Assembly (NCBI GenBank): GCA_050699055.1
Contig: JBOHCT010000140.1
Span: 1 to 11,281, forward strand
DNA: 11,281 nucleotides
Source of the DNA: JBOHCT01 sp050699055
GTDB lineage: Bacteria; Actinomycetota; Actinomycetes; Streptosporangiales; JBOHCT01
Reading direction: 5' to 3'
Part shown: piece by piece, positions 1 to 6,918 of the stretch
Layout: the number at the start of each line of letters is the position of its first letter
How positions within the stretch are numbered: the stretch's first letter is position 1
The notes under the pieces: generated by a model
Told to the model about the DNA's origin: nothing
The model's database searches: none
The model's input: the letters and a program-made list of their open reading frames with translations, nothing else
Position numbers and translations under genes: made by a program

Positions 1-1
1 G

Positions 2-94
2 CTCTGCCAGCAGCTCACCGCCACCGAGACCACCTACCCCGGCACCGATCTCACCATCGTCTACAGCGTCAAGAACCAGCCCAACCATTCATGA
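2..94 (+). CDS. 3' end of a truncated ORF, possibly a transposase C-terminus
   Basis: A reading frame is open from the window edge and stops at the TGA at 92-94, giving 30 residues. The peptide contains the run LTATETTYPGTDLTIVYSVK. This L.AT.T.YPGT.L.L.Y pattern resembles, from memory, the C-terminal tails of some actinobacterial transposases, but the fragment is too short to assign to an IS family. It ends where a truncated VOC-protein fragment begins, which fits a mobile-element boundary. The alternative is the tail of an unrelated hypothetical protein. That the frame is coding is moderately likely; the transposase label is tentative. Confidence 0.35.
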   Translation, partial: LCQQLTATETTYPGTDLTIVYSVKNQPNHS

Positions 95-315
95 TCAATC
101 CCTCTATGTCAGGACACCTGGGGCCGGTCAGGCACGGGCCGGGACACAACATCGCGTTCTATTTCCACGACGCCGTCGGCAACACGATCGAGTACTCCTG
201 CGAAGAGGAGACCATCCTGGCCGACGAGACCTATGTCCCGCGGACATGGTCCGTCACCGACCAGAAGTCCCTGGACGAGTGGGGCAGTGCCCCGCCATCG
301 AGCTTCTTCGAGTAG
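91..315 (+). pseudogene. C-terminal fragment of a VOC-fold (glyoxalase / type I extradiol dioxygenase-like) protein
   Basis: The 74-residue frame from ATG 91 to TAG 313-315 encodes only the last part of a VOC-superfamily protein. Recognisable family sequence starts at about position 118 with a GPxRHGPGHN stretch, followed by FYFHDAVGNTIEY. In extradiol dioxygenases the glutamate of this last motif is the third metal ligand. The tail has the aromatic-rich PRTWSV and DEWG segments common in catechol 2,3-dioxygenase-like proteins. Full-length members are usually about 280-320 residues with two or four beta-alpha-beta-beta-beta modules. Here the N-terminal modules and the histidine ligands are absent, so catalysis is not expected. 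There is no clear ribosome binding site, and the start overlaps the stop of the preceding frame. The gene was probably cut off by an insertion or recombination near 107-118. An intact ancestor may have belonged to the same aromatic-degradation locus, but that is inference. Confidence 0.6.
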
Positions 316-436
316 CCGCCGCCCGTCCGAGTCGAGCAGGGCCGGATCTGACGATTACCTCCGTCCGGCGGCAGCTACGTGGTTGTGGACGGATCCAGGC
401 CGCTGATCGACACGTGGACCTCGTCGCCGGGAGGCG

Positions 437-450
437 TAACAGTTCATTGA
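437..450 (+). promoter_or_regulatory. Candidate operator upstream of the catabolic operon
   Basis: TAACAGTTCATTGA matches TAAACGCTCATTCA at 8636-8649, next to the TetR gene, at 10 of 14 positions, including the block TCATT. It overlaps the putative -35 hexamer at 447-452, so a bound repressor could block transcription. TetR sites often contain TTCATT-type half-sites, but this one is only weakly palindromic (AAC-A-GTT at its core). Assignment to the TetR protein of this window is inferred. Confidence 0.35.
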
Positions 451-476
451 CGGCCGCTCGTAGAGTGTTCGAAGAT
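447..476 (+). promoter_or_regulatory. Candidate promoter of the aromatic-degradation operon
   Basis: TTGACG (447-452) matches five of six bases of the vegetative -35 consensus. An 18-base spacer leads to GAAGAT (471-476), a weak -10. Transcription would start near 483, about 30 bases before the GTG at 512. This is the only such pair I noticed between the VOC fragment and the operon. The weak -10 keeps confidence modest. Confidence 0.35.
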
Positions 477-511
477 GGGCGTGGACGCGAATCGAGGGGC
501 AGGGGAAAGAC

Positions 512-2119
512 GTGCGGGTGGCATGTATCGGCGGCGGCCCCGGCGGGTTGTTCTTCGCCGCCCTGCTGCGGGCCGCCGACCCGCGCGTGGAGGTCACGGT
601 CTACGAGCGCAACCGGCCCGACGACGTCTTCGGGTTCGGTGTGGTCTTCTCCGACGCCGCGCTCGGAGCCATCGACCAGGCCGATCCCGCGTTGCTCCAC
701 GCCCTGCGCGACCACGGGGCCCACTGGAACCGGATCGAGGTCAGGGTGCACGGTAAGCGGCTGCGCTGCGGCGGCAACGGCATGGGAGCCATCGCCCGGC
801 GCACGCTCCTCGCCCTCCTGCGGGAAAGGGCCGCGGCGGCCGGGGTGCGGCTGCGCTTCGAGCACGAGGTCCGCGACCCGGGTGAGCTCGACGGCTTCGA
901 TCTCGTCGTCGCCGCGGACGGCGCGAACTCGATGACCCGCGGCCGGTTCGCCGGCCACTTCCTGCCCACGGTGGACGTCGGGGTGACGAAGTTCATCTGG
1001 CTCGCCACGACGTACATGTTCGACGGTCTGACTTTCGTGCACGAGCGCGGACCGGACGGCGTGTTCGCCGTCCACGGTTACCCGTACAGCGCGGACGAGA
1101 GCACGTTCATCGTGGAGACCGACGAGGGTTCGTGGCGGCGCGCCGGTCTCGACGCCTTCGACACGACCCAGCCGCCCGGCCCCAGTGACGAGAGGAGCCG
1201 CGCGTACCTCGAAGGACTCTTCGCCGGGCAGGTCGACGGCCACCCGCTGCTGACCAACAACTCGCGGTGGGCCAACTTCCGCACGGTCCGCACCAGAACC
1301 TGGCGGCACGGCAACCTCGTGCTGCTCGGCGATGCCGCCCACACCGCGCACTTCTCCGTCGGATCGGGCACGAAGATGGCGATGGAGGACGCCGCGACGC
1401 TCGTCCGCTCCCTCGCGGAGCATCCCGGTGACGTCGAAGGAGCCCTCGGAGCCTACGAACACGCACGGAGGCCGGACGTTGAGCGGATCCAGGGCTCCGC
1501 CCGGCCCAGCCTGTCCTGGTGGGAGCACTTCGGCCGGTACCACGACAGCTTCGGGCCCGAGCAGTTCGCCTTCCATTTCCTCACCCGCAGCATCACCAGG
1601 GGCAAGGTCGAGCGGCGCGACCCCGGCTTCGTCGCGGCCATGGAGGCGTGGTGGCGGCAGCGGCACGGCGCGGCCCCGCTGGACTCGCCCCTTCGGATCG
1701 AAGGCCTCCGCCTTGACCGGCGGGTCGTGCCCGTACGGGTCGGCCGAGAAGGGACCTGGATCGAGTCGGCGGGCGGCGGGCGGCTGCCCGCGCTTCCCCT
1801 CTCTCGCGTGCGCCAGTCGCCGCCGGCCCCGCCGTTCGGGCTGTGGCTCGAGGCGCCCGACGGTGAAGACGACCTTCCCAAGGCTGTCGCCGAGCTGGAG
1901 ACGGGCGCGGCGGCGGGCGCGGTGTTCGCCGCCGTACACGGTGGCACCCCGGTGACCCGCGTCCTGCTGTCGGAGGAGGCGCGGCTCAGCCACGAGCTGC
2001 CCGCTGTGCTCGTTGACGACGGCCTCGACGCCGACGGGGCAGAAACACTCCTGCTCTCCGGCCGTGCCGACGCCGTCGGCGGCACGAGCGACCGAACTCG
2101 AAAGGGGACAACGCCATGA
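512..2119 (+). CDS. sdgC: FAD-dependent aryl-CoA hydroxylase (salicylyl-CoA 5-hydroxylase / anthraniloyl-CoA monooxygenase family)
   Basis: The 535-residue flavoprotein probably hydroxylates salicylyl-CoA at C5 to gentisyl-CoA, using NAD(P)H and O2. The N-terminal Rossmann motif GGGPGG lies at residues 7-12, with E32 in VYER at the end of the second strand for the ADP ribose. The DG motif VVAADGANS is at 132-140 and the GD motif LLGDAAHTAH at 271-280. The SVGSGTKMAMEDA stretch (282-294) is characteristic of CoA-thioester hydroxylases such as SdgC and the monooxygenase half of 2-aminobenzoyl-CoA monooxygenase/reductase. Known bifunctional relatives are about 770 residues and carry a full old-yellow-enzyme barrel. 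Here only about 145 residues follow (390-535), resembling the first strand and last strands of that barrel with the middle missing. GTG 512 is chosen because AGGGGAAAG (501-509) precedes it and it gives an exact flavin-fold N-terminus. The gene ends in an ATGA overlap with the next. Family assignment is strong; the substrate rests on the neighbours. Confidence 0.82.
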   Translation: MRVACIGGGPGGLFFAALLRAADPRVEVTVYERNRPDDVFGFGVVFSDAALGAIDQADPALLHALRDHGAHWNRIEVRVHGKRLRCGGNGMGAIARRTLLALLRERAAAAGVRLRFEHEVRDPGELDGFDLVVAADGANSMTRGRFAGHFLPTVDVGVTKFIWLATTYMFDGLTFVHERGPDGVFAVHGYPYSADESTFIVETDEGSWRRAGLDAFDTTQPPGPSDERSRAYLEGLFAGQVDGHPLLTNNSRWANFRTVRTRTWRHGNLVLLGDAAHTAHFSVGSGTKMAMEDAATLVRSLAEHPGDVEGALGAYEHARRPDVERIQGSARPSLSWWEHFGRYHDSFGPEQFAFHFLTRSITRGKVERRDPGFVAAMEAWWRQRHGAAPLDSPLRIEGLRLDRRVVPVRVGREGTWIESAGGGRLPALPLSRVRQSPPAPPFGLWLEAPDGEDDLPKAVAELETGAAAGAVFAAVHGGTPVTRVLLSEEARLSHELPAVLVDDGLDADGAETLLLSGRADAVGGTSDRTRKGTTP

Positions 2120-4185
2120 GCGCCCTCGACCCCCTCTTCGCGCCGCGGTCGATCGCCGTCGTCGGCGCGTCCCGCTCGCCCGGCAAGCTCGGCGCGGTGA
2201 TGGCCCGCCAGCTCGCGGACTTCCCCGGCCCGGTGCTGCCGGTCAACGGGCGCCACCCCGACCCGGAGCGCGGTCTGTACGGCACCGTGGCGGAGGCCGC
2301 CGCGGCGGCCGGCGGCGCCCCGGACCTCGCGATCTGCTGCCTCCCCGCGACGGCAACGGCGGAGGCCCTGCGCGAGGCGGCCGAGGCCGGTACGCGAGCG
2401 GCGCTGGTCTGCGCGGGCGGGTTCGCCGAGGCAGGCGAGGCGGGCGCGCGGCACCAGGCCGAGGTCGCCGAGGTGGTCGAGGCCTACGGGATCCGGGTGC
2501 TCGGGCCGAACACCTCCGGCTTCCTCGCTCCCCCGCGCCGTCTCGCCGCGAGCTTCGTGCCGGGCACGACGGCGCTGCGGCAGGGTCCGGTGTCGATCGT
2601 CGCCGCGAGCGGCGGGGCCAACCACGCGGTGGCGTTCCACCTGGCGGAGGACGGCGTCGGGACGGCACTCGCGGTCGGGATCGGCAACGGGGTCGACGTG
2701 ACCGCCGCCGACGTCCTCGACCACCTGTCGAACGACCCCGGCACCCGTGCGATCGCCCTGTACGTCGAGTCCGCGGCCGACGGCCGGGCGCTCACCGACG
2801 CCGTCGCCCGGCTCACCGCGACGACCCCGGTCGTCGCCCTCGTCCTCGGCAGGGCCGACGTGCGGGAGTTCGCCCGCTCCCACACCGGCGCGCTCGCCAC
2901 GTCGTGGCGGACTACCAGGGCCGCGCTCCGCCAGGCCGGCGCCGTCCTCGTCGACGACGAACGCGAGCTCGTCGACGCGGTGACGGCGCTGTCCGCGACC
3001 CGCCTGCCGCCCAGTGAGGGTCCCGGTGTCGGGCTCGTCACCGCCCAGGCCGGTCCCGGGCTGCTGCTCGCCGACGGCCTGCGCTACGCGGGAGTACGTG
3101 TACCACGGCTCACCGACGCGACCGTCGCCCGGCTTGGGGAGCTGCTCCCGCCGCTCACCTACCAGCGCAACCCGGTCGACACCGGGCGGCCTGGCCCTGC
3201 GTTCCCCGACATCCTGCGCACCGTGGCCGCGGACCCCGAGATCGACCTCACCGCCGTCTACGGCCTGCTGGAGCCGGACGCCGCCGACATCCCTGCGTCG
3301 ATCTCTGGGTCGGTGGCCGGAGCAGACGCGGACTCGGCAGTCGCGGTGGTCGGCGGCCAGCCGGAGGAGGTACGCGGGGCCCGCGCCCGGCTGCTGGCGA
3401 CGGGAGTCCCGGCGTACGGCTCTCCCGCGGCCGGCGTCGCCGCGGTCCGCGCCCTTGTCGCCGACGCCCGGGCGGCATGGCGGCGCAAGACGATGGACGA
3501 CATGGGCGAAGACTCTGTCGCCGTCGCCCGCGGCACGGCCGGTCCGCTGGACGAGCTCGAGACGAAGGAACTGCTCGCCTCCCTCGGCGTCACCGCCCCG
3601 GAACGCCGTGCCTGCTCCTCGCACGCCGAGGCGTACGAGGCCCTGGAGGCGCTCGGCGGCCCGGTGGTCGTGAAGATCCTCGACCCGATCGTCCACCACA
3701 AGACCGAGATCGGCGGGGTACGGCTCGGCGTCCGTGAGCGGGCGGACATGGCCGAGGCGTTGGCGGCCCTCGACGCGGCCGGGGCCAGGCGCTACCTCGC
3801 CGAGCGGACCGTGCCGGGCGAGCTGGAGCTGATCGTGGGCGCGCGCCGAGACCCGGAGTTCGGGGCGGTGGTGCTGCTCGGGCTGGGCGGGGTCGCCGCC
3901 GAGGCGCTGGACGACGTGGCCGTACGGCTCGCGCCGCTCTCGGCCGCGGAGGCGGCGGGCATGACCGACGACCTCGCCGCCCGGAAGCTGCTCGACGGCC
4001 CGCGGGGGCTGCCCCCCGTGGACCGCTCCCGCCTGGCCGGGATCGTGTGCGCCGTCGGCGGCCTGCTCGCGGCGTCACCGGCGCTGGCCGCGGTGGAGAT
4101 CAACCCGCTGCGCGTCACGCCGGCCGGCGACCTCGTGGCGCTCGACGCCCTCGTGACGACGCGGAAGGGGCCGGAGCATGCGTGA
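2116..4185 (+). CDS. NDP-forming acyl-CoA synthetase (fused alpha-beta, ATP-grasp)
   Basis: The 689-residue protein belongs to the ADP-forming acetyl-CoA synthetase/succinyl-CoA ligase superfamily, which interconverts an acyl-CoA, ADP and phosphate with the acid, CoA and ATP. A CoA-binding Rossmann domain occupies about 5-130 (VVGASRSPGKLG at 15-26). Succinyl-CoA-ligase-like domains follow (about 150-450), with SHTGA at 255-259; H256 corresponds to the phosphorylated histidine of the family and E218 to its partner glutamate. The C-terminal ATP-grasp domain (about 475-689) has VVVKILDP (517-524), HHKTEIGG (527-534, with H528 the conserved swinging-loop histidine) and EINP (661-664). All key residues appear intact, so it should be active. 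The start overlaps the hydroxylase stop by four bases, with AAAGGGGA upstream; the end overlaps the next gene by eight. Its substrate is unknown. In this operon it could act on an aryl acid or on the C4 product, or run in reverse on gentisyl-CoA to recover ATP. Non-catalytic or unrelated CoA salvage cannot be excluded. Confidence 0.85.
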   Translation: MSALDPLFAPRSIAVVGASRSPGKLGAVMARQLADFPGPVLPVNGRHPDPERGLYGTVAEAAAAAGGAPDLAICCLPATATAEALREAAEAGTRAALVCAGGFAEAGEAGARHQAEVAEVVEAYGIRVLGPNTSGFLAPPRRLAASFVPGTTALRQGPVSIVAASGGANHAVAFHLAEDGVGTALAVGIGNGVDVTAADVLDHLSNDPGTRAIALYVESAADGRALTDAVARLTATTPVVALVLGRADVREFARSHTGALATSWRTTRAALRQAGAVLVDDERELVDAVTALSATRLPPSEGPGVGLVTAQAGPGLLLADGLRYAGVRVPRLTDATVARLGELLPPLTYQRNPVDTGRPGPAFPDILRTVAADPEIDLTAVYGLLEPDAADIPASISGSVAGADADSAVAVVGGQPEEVRGARARLLATGVPAYGSPAAGVAAVRALVADARAAWRRKTMDDMGEDSVAVARGTAGPLDELETKELLASLGVTAPERRACSSHAEAYEALEALGGPVVVKILDPIVHHKTEIGGVRLGVRERADMAEALAALDAAGARRYLAERTVPGELELIVGARRDPEFGAVVLLGLGGVAAEALDDVAVRLAPLSAAEAAGMTDDLAARKLLDGPRGLPPVDRSRLAGIVCAVGGLLAASPALAAVEINPLRVTPAGDLVALDALVTTRKGPEHA

Positions 4186-5836
4186 CGGCGCGGTGCCCTG
4201 GCCTCCGGAGTTCGCGGAGCGGTACGCCGCGAAGGGGTACTGGCTCGGTCGTCCGCTGGGTGACCACATGTGGGACTGGGCAGGGCGGTACGACCGGCGG
4301 ATCGCCATCGTCGACGGCGACGTGCGGCTCACCTACCGCGCGCTGGCCGAGCGGGCGGACGCGCTGGCGGGCCGCCTCACCGCCCGCGGCATGCGCGACG
4401 GCGACAACCTCGTCGTCCAGCTCCCCAACACGTGGCACTTCGTCGTTCTCACGCTCGCCTGCCTGCGGCTCGGTGTCGCACCGGTCATGACGCTGCTCCC
4501 ACACCGCGCCCGCGAGCTCACCCACGTCGCACGTCAGGCCGACGCCACCGCGATCGCCGTGCCCGACCTGTGGCGCGGCTTCGACCACCAGGCCCTCGCC
4601 CGCGAGGTCGCGGATGCCGCCCCGAGCGTTCGCGATGTTCTAGTGCTCGGCGAGGACATCGGGGACGGGCATCTCGACCTCGACGCGATGTGCGCGCCCG
4701 ACGCCGGGGACCGCGCGCCGGCACTCGACACGGGTGCTCCGGCGAGCCGCGACGTCGCGGTGTTCCTGCTGTCGGGCGGCACGACCGGTTTGCCGAAACT
4801 CATCGGCCGGACACACGATGACTATGAGTACAACGCGCGTCGGAGCGGGGAGGTGTGCGGGTTCGACGCGGACACGGTGTACCTGGTCGTGCTGCCGGCC
4901 GCGCACAACTTCCCGCTCGCCTGCCCCGGCATCCTGGGGACGTTGATGGTGGGGGGCAAGATCGTGATGCAGCCTTCGCCGGAGCCGGAGGCGGCGCTCG
5001 CCGCGATCGCCCGGGAGCGGGTCACGGTCACGGCGGTGGTGCCCGCCGTCGCGCAACGCTGGCTCGACGCCGTGGCCGCGGCACCTGACGCCCACGACCT
5101 GTCCAGCCTCCGGGTCCTGCAGGTCGGCGGCGCGCGGCTCGCCCCGGAGGTCGGGGCGCGGGTACGCCCTGTCCTCGGCTGCACGCTGCAGCAGGTGTTC
5201 GGCATGGCCGAGGGACTGCTCAACTACACCCGGCTCGGGGACCCCGAGGACGCGATCGTACGGACGTCGGGACGCCCGATGAGCCCGGACGACGAGATCC
5301 GGATCGTCGACGGTGCCGGCTGGCCCGTACCGCCTGGCGAGATGGGCGAGCTGGAGACACGCGGCCCTTACACGCCCCGCGGCTACTTCCGCGCCCCTGA
5401 GCACAACGCCCGCGCGTTCACCGCCGACGGGTGGTACCGGCCGGGCGACGTCGTCCGGCTGCACCCGTCCGGCAACCTCGTCGTCGAAGGCCGGACGAAG
5501 GACATCATCAACCGTGGCGGGGAGAAGATCTCGGCCGAGGAGGTCGAGAACCTCATGTACGCGCTGCCCGCCGTCGCGCAGGTCGCGGCCGTCGGGGTGC
5601 CCGACCCGGAGCTGAGCGAACGCGTGTGCGTCTGCGTGGTCCCGCGGCCCGACCAGGAGCTGTCTCTCGACGAGATCAGGCGGGCGCTGCTCGACCGGGG
5701 CGTCGCGCCGTACAAGATCCCCGAACGTCTGGAGTTCCTCGACGCCCTACCCCTGACCAACGTCGGAAAGATCGACAAGAAGGCCCTGCGGGAGAGCCTG
5801 TCGGGCTCTCCCCGATCCGCTGTTGGAGGTCCGTGA
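4178..5836 (+). CDS. sdgA: Salicylate-activating aryl-AMP / aryl-CoA ligase (EntE/DhbE type)
   Basis: The 552-residue adenylate-forming enzyme should convert salicylate and ATP to salicylyl-AMP and then, with CoA, to salicylyl-CoA. The P-loop LLSGGTTGLPK is at 197-207, the aromatic-acid motif HNFPLACPG at 243-251, QQVFGMAEGLLNY at 338-350, YRPGD at 420-424, the hinge GRTKDIINRGGEKI at 438-451, and the catalytic lysine K531 in NVGKIDKK. The HN pair (H243, N244) is typical of aryl acids with a 2-hydroxyl. C249 and L348 sit where DhbE has Ser240 and Val337; from memory of the DhbE structure, Cys and Leu at these places mark salicylate ligases. In Streptomyces sp. WA46, SdgA resembles an AMP ligase yet makes the CoA ester, which fits an operon lacking carrier proteins or NRPS genes. 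The start ATG has GGAAGGGG seven bases upstream. A siderophore role is less likely because only catabolic neighbours are present. Confidence 0.85.
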   Translation: MRDGAVPWPPEFAERYAAKGYWLGRPLGDHMWDWAGRYDRRIAIVDGDVRLTYRALAERADALAGRLTARGMRDGDNLVVQLPNTWHFVVLTLACLRLGVAPVMTLLPHRARELTHVARQADATAIAVPDLWRGFDHQALAREVADAAPSVRDVLVLGEDIGDGHLDLDAMCAPDAGDRAPALDTGAPASRDVAVFLLSGGTTGLPKLIGRTHDDYEYNARRSGEVCGFDADTVYLVVLPAAHNFPLACPGILGTLMVGGKIVMQPSPEPEAALAAIARERVTVTAVVPAVAQRWLDAVAAAPDAHDLSSLRVLQVGGARLAPEVGARVRPVLGCTLQQVFGMAEGLLNYTRLGDPEDAIVRTSGRPMSPDDEIRIVDGAGWPVPPGEMGELETRGPYTPRGYFRAPEHNARAFTADGWYRPGDVVRLHPSGNLVVEGRTKDIINRGGEKISAEEVENLMYALPAVAQVAAVGVPDPELSERVCVCVVPRPDQELSLDEIRRALLDRGVAPYKIPERLEFLDALPLTNVGKIDKKALRESLSGSPRSAVGGP

Positions 5837-6918
5837 TGACCACGACCGAGAATGACGCCGCGGTACAGCGGCTGTACGACGACTTCGCGTCGGCCGGGCT
5901 GCTGCCGCTGTGGACGCAGACCGGCGACCTGATGCCGGTGGAGCCGCGCCCGACGGCGCTGCCGCACGTGTGGCACTGGAAGGACATCTACCCGCTGGCC
6001 CAGCGCGCGGGGGAGCTGGTGCCCGTCGGCAGGGGCGGGGAACGGCGCGCGATCGCCTTGGCCAACCCCGGCATGGCCGGCCAACCGTACGCGACGCCGA
6101 CGCTGTGGGCGGCCCTGCAGTACCTCGGGCCGCGGGAGGCGGCGCCGGCGCACCGGCACACGCAGGGGGCGTTCAGGTTCATCCTGCAGGGCGAGGGCGT
6201 GTGGACCGTGGTCGACGGGGACCCGGTCGCGATGCGCCCCGGCGACCTCCTGCTCACCGCCGGCTGGGCGTGGCACGAGCACCACAACACCGGTGCGGAG
6301 CCGATGGTGTGGCTCGACGGGCTCGACATCCCGCTGGTAAGGCAGCTCGACGCCGGCTTCTTCGAGTTCGGACCCGACGAGATCACCGACCGGTCCACCC
6401 CGGACAGATCGCGCTCCGAGCGGCTGTGGGGCCAGCCAGGGCTGCGGCCCGTGGCCTCGGCCGCGACCCGTACACCCAACTCGCCGCTGGCCGCCTACCG
6501 GTGGGCGCAGACCGACGCCGCGCTGTCGGCGCAGCTGGAGCTCGAGTCCGAGGGCCACGACGACGGCGCTGTCGTCGAGCCGGGCCACGCCGCCGTCCGG
6601 TACAGCAACCCGACCACCGGACGCGACGCCCTGGCGGAGATGCGCATGGAGATGCACCGGCTGTCGCCCGGCACGCGCACCAGGACCCGGCGTGAGGTCG
6701 GCTCCGCGGTGTGGCAGGTGTTCACCGGCGAGGCCACGATCCAGCTCGGCGACCAGGCGTTCAGCGTGCGCGACGGCGACCTGTTCGTCGTGCCATCGTG
6801 GTGCCCTTTGGGGATCGAGACCCACTCGCGGCTCGACGCCTTCCGCTTCACCGACGCACCCGTCTACGAGGCGCTCAACCTCGCCCGCACCGCCGAAGGA
6901 AAGGACCCGTCCACGTGA
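5836..6918 (+). CDS. sdgD: Gentisate 1,2-dioxygenase-like bicupin
   Basis: The 360-residue bicupin probably opens the gentisate ring between C1 and C2 to maleylpyruvate, using Fe(II) and O2. The N-terminal cupin carries PAHRHTQGAFRFIL (104-117), whose H106 and H108, together with H147 in WAWHEHHN (144-151), form the three-histidine iron site of this family. LWAALQYLGPREAAPAHRH is the usual lead-in, and length matches known gentisate dioxygenases (about 345-380). In the C-terminal cupin (about 270-330) the HRHT position reads TRTRREVGS, with no histidine ligand, so this half is probably structural. The start ATG follows a GGAGG at 5824-5828 and overlaps the ligase stop by one base (TGATG). Related bicupins cleave 1-hydroxy-2-naphthoate or salicylate directly; a direct salicylate dioxygenase would make the upstream CoA hydroxylase pointless, so gentisate is favoured. 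Confidence 0.85.
   Translation: MTTTENDAAVQRLYDDFASAGLLPLWTQTGDLMPVEPRPTALPHVWHWKDIYPLAQRAGELVPVGRGGERRAIALANPGMAGQPYATPTLWAALQYLGPREAAPAHRHTQGAFRFILQGEGVWTVVDGDPVAMRPGDLLLTAGWAWHEHHNTGAEPMVWLDGLDIPLVRQLDAGFFEFGPDEITDRSTPDRSRSERLWGQPGLRPVASAATRTPNSPLAAYRWAQTDAALSAQLELESEGHDDGAVVEPGHAAVRYSNPTTGRDALAEMRMEMHRLSPGTRTRTRREVGSAVWQVFTGEATIQLGDQAFSVRDGDLFVVPSWCPLGIETHSRLDAFRFTDAPVYEALNLARTAEGKDPST

Noticed and set aside
107..116. TGTCAGGACA as a definite insertion-sequence terminal repeat
   Set aside because: Short and with no partner repeat in the window, so it is kept only as a hint within the scar finding and not annotated.
254..1993. Long open frame on the minus strand opposite the hydroxylase
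   Set aside because: Its product is Arg/Gly/Pro-rich without recognisable motifs. Long antisense frames are expected in high-GC genes, and the plus strand carries an intact flavoprotein.
1453..3699. 748-codon minus-strand open frame across the hydroxylase and CoA synthetase genes
   Set aside because: It spans two well-supported plus-strand genes, has low-complexity basic composition, and has no family features.
4178..5836. The aryl ligase as part of a catechol siderophore cluster
   Set aside because: No isochorismate genes, aryl carrier protein or NRPS modules are present; every neighbour is catabolic and the pocket reads as salicylate.
5383..6825. Minus-strand open frame opposite the ligase and dioxygenase
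   Set aside because: Composition artefact opposite two motif-rich genes; no domain signature.
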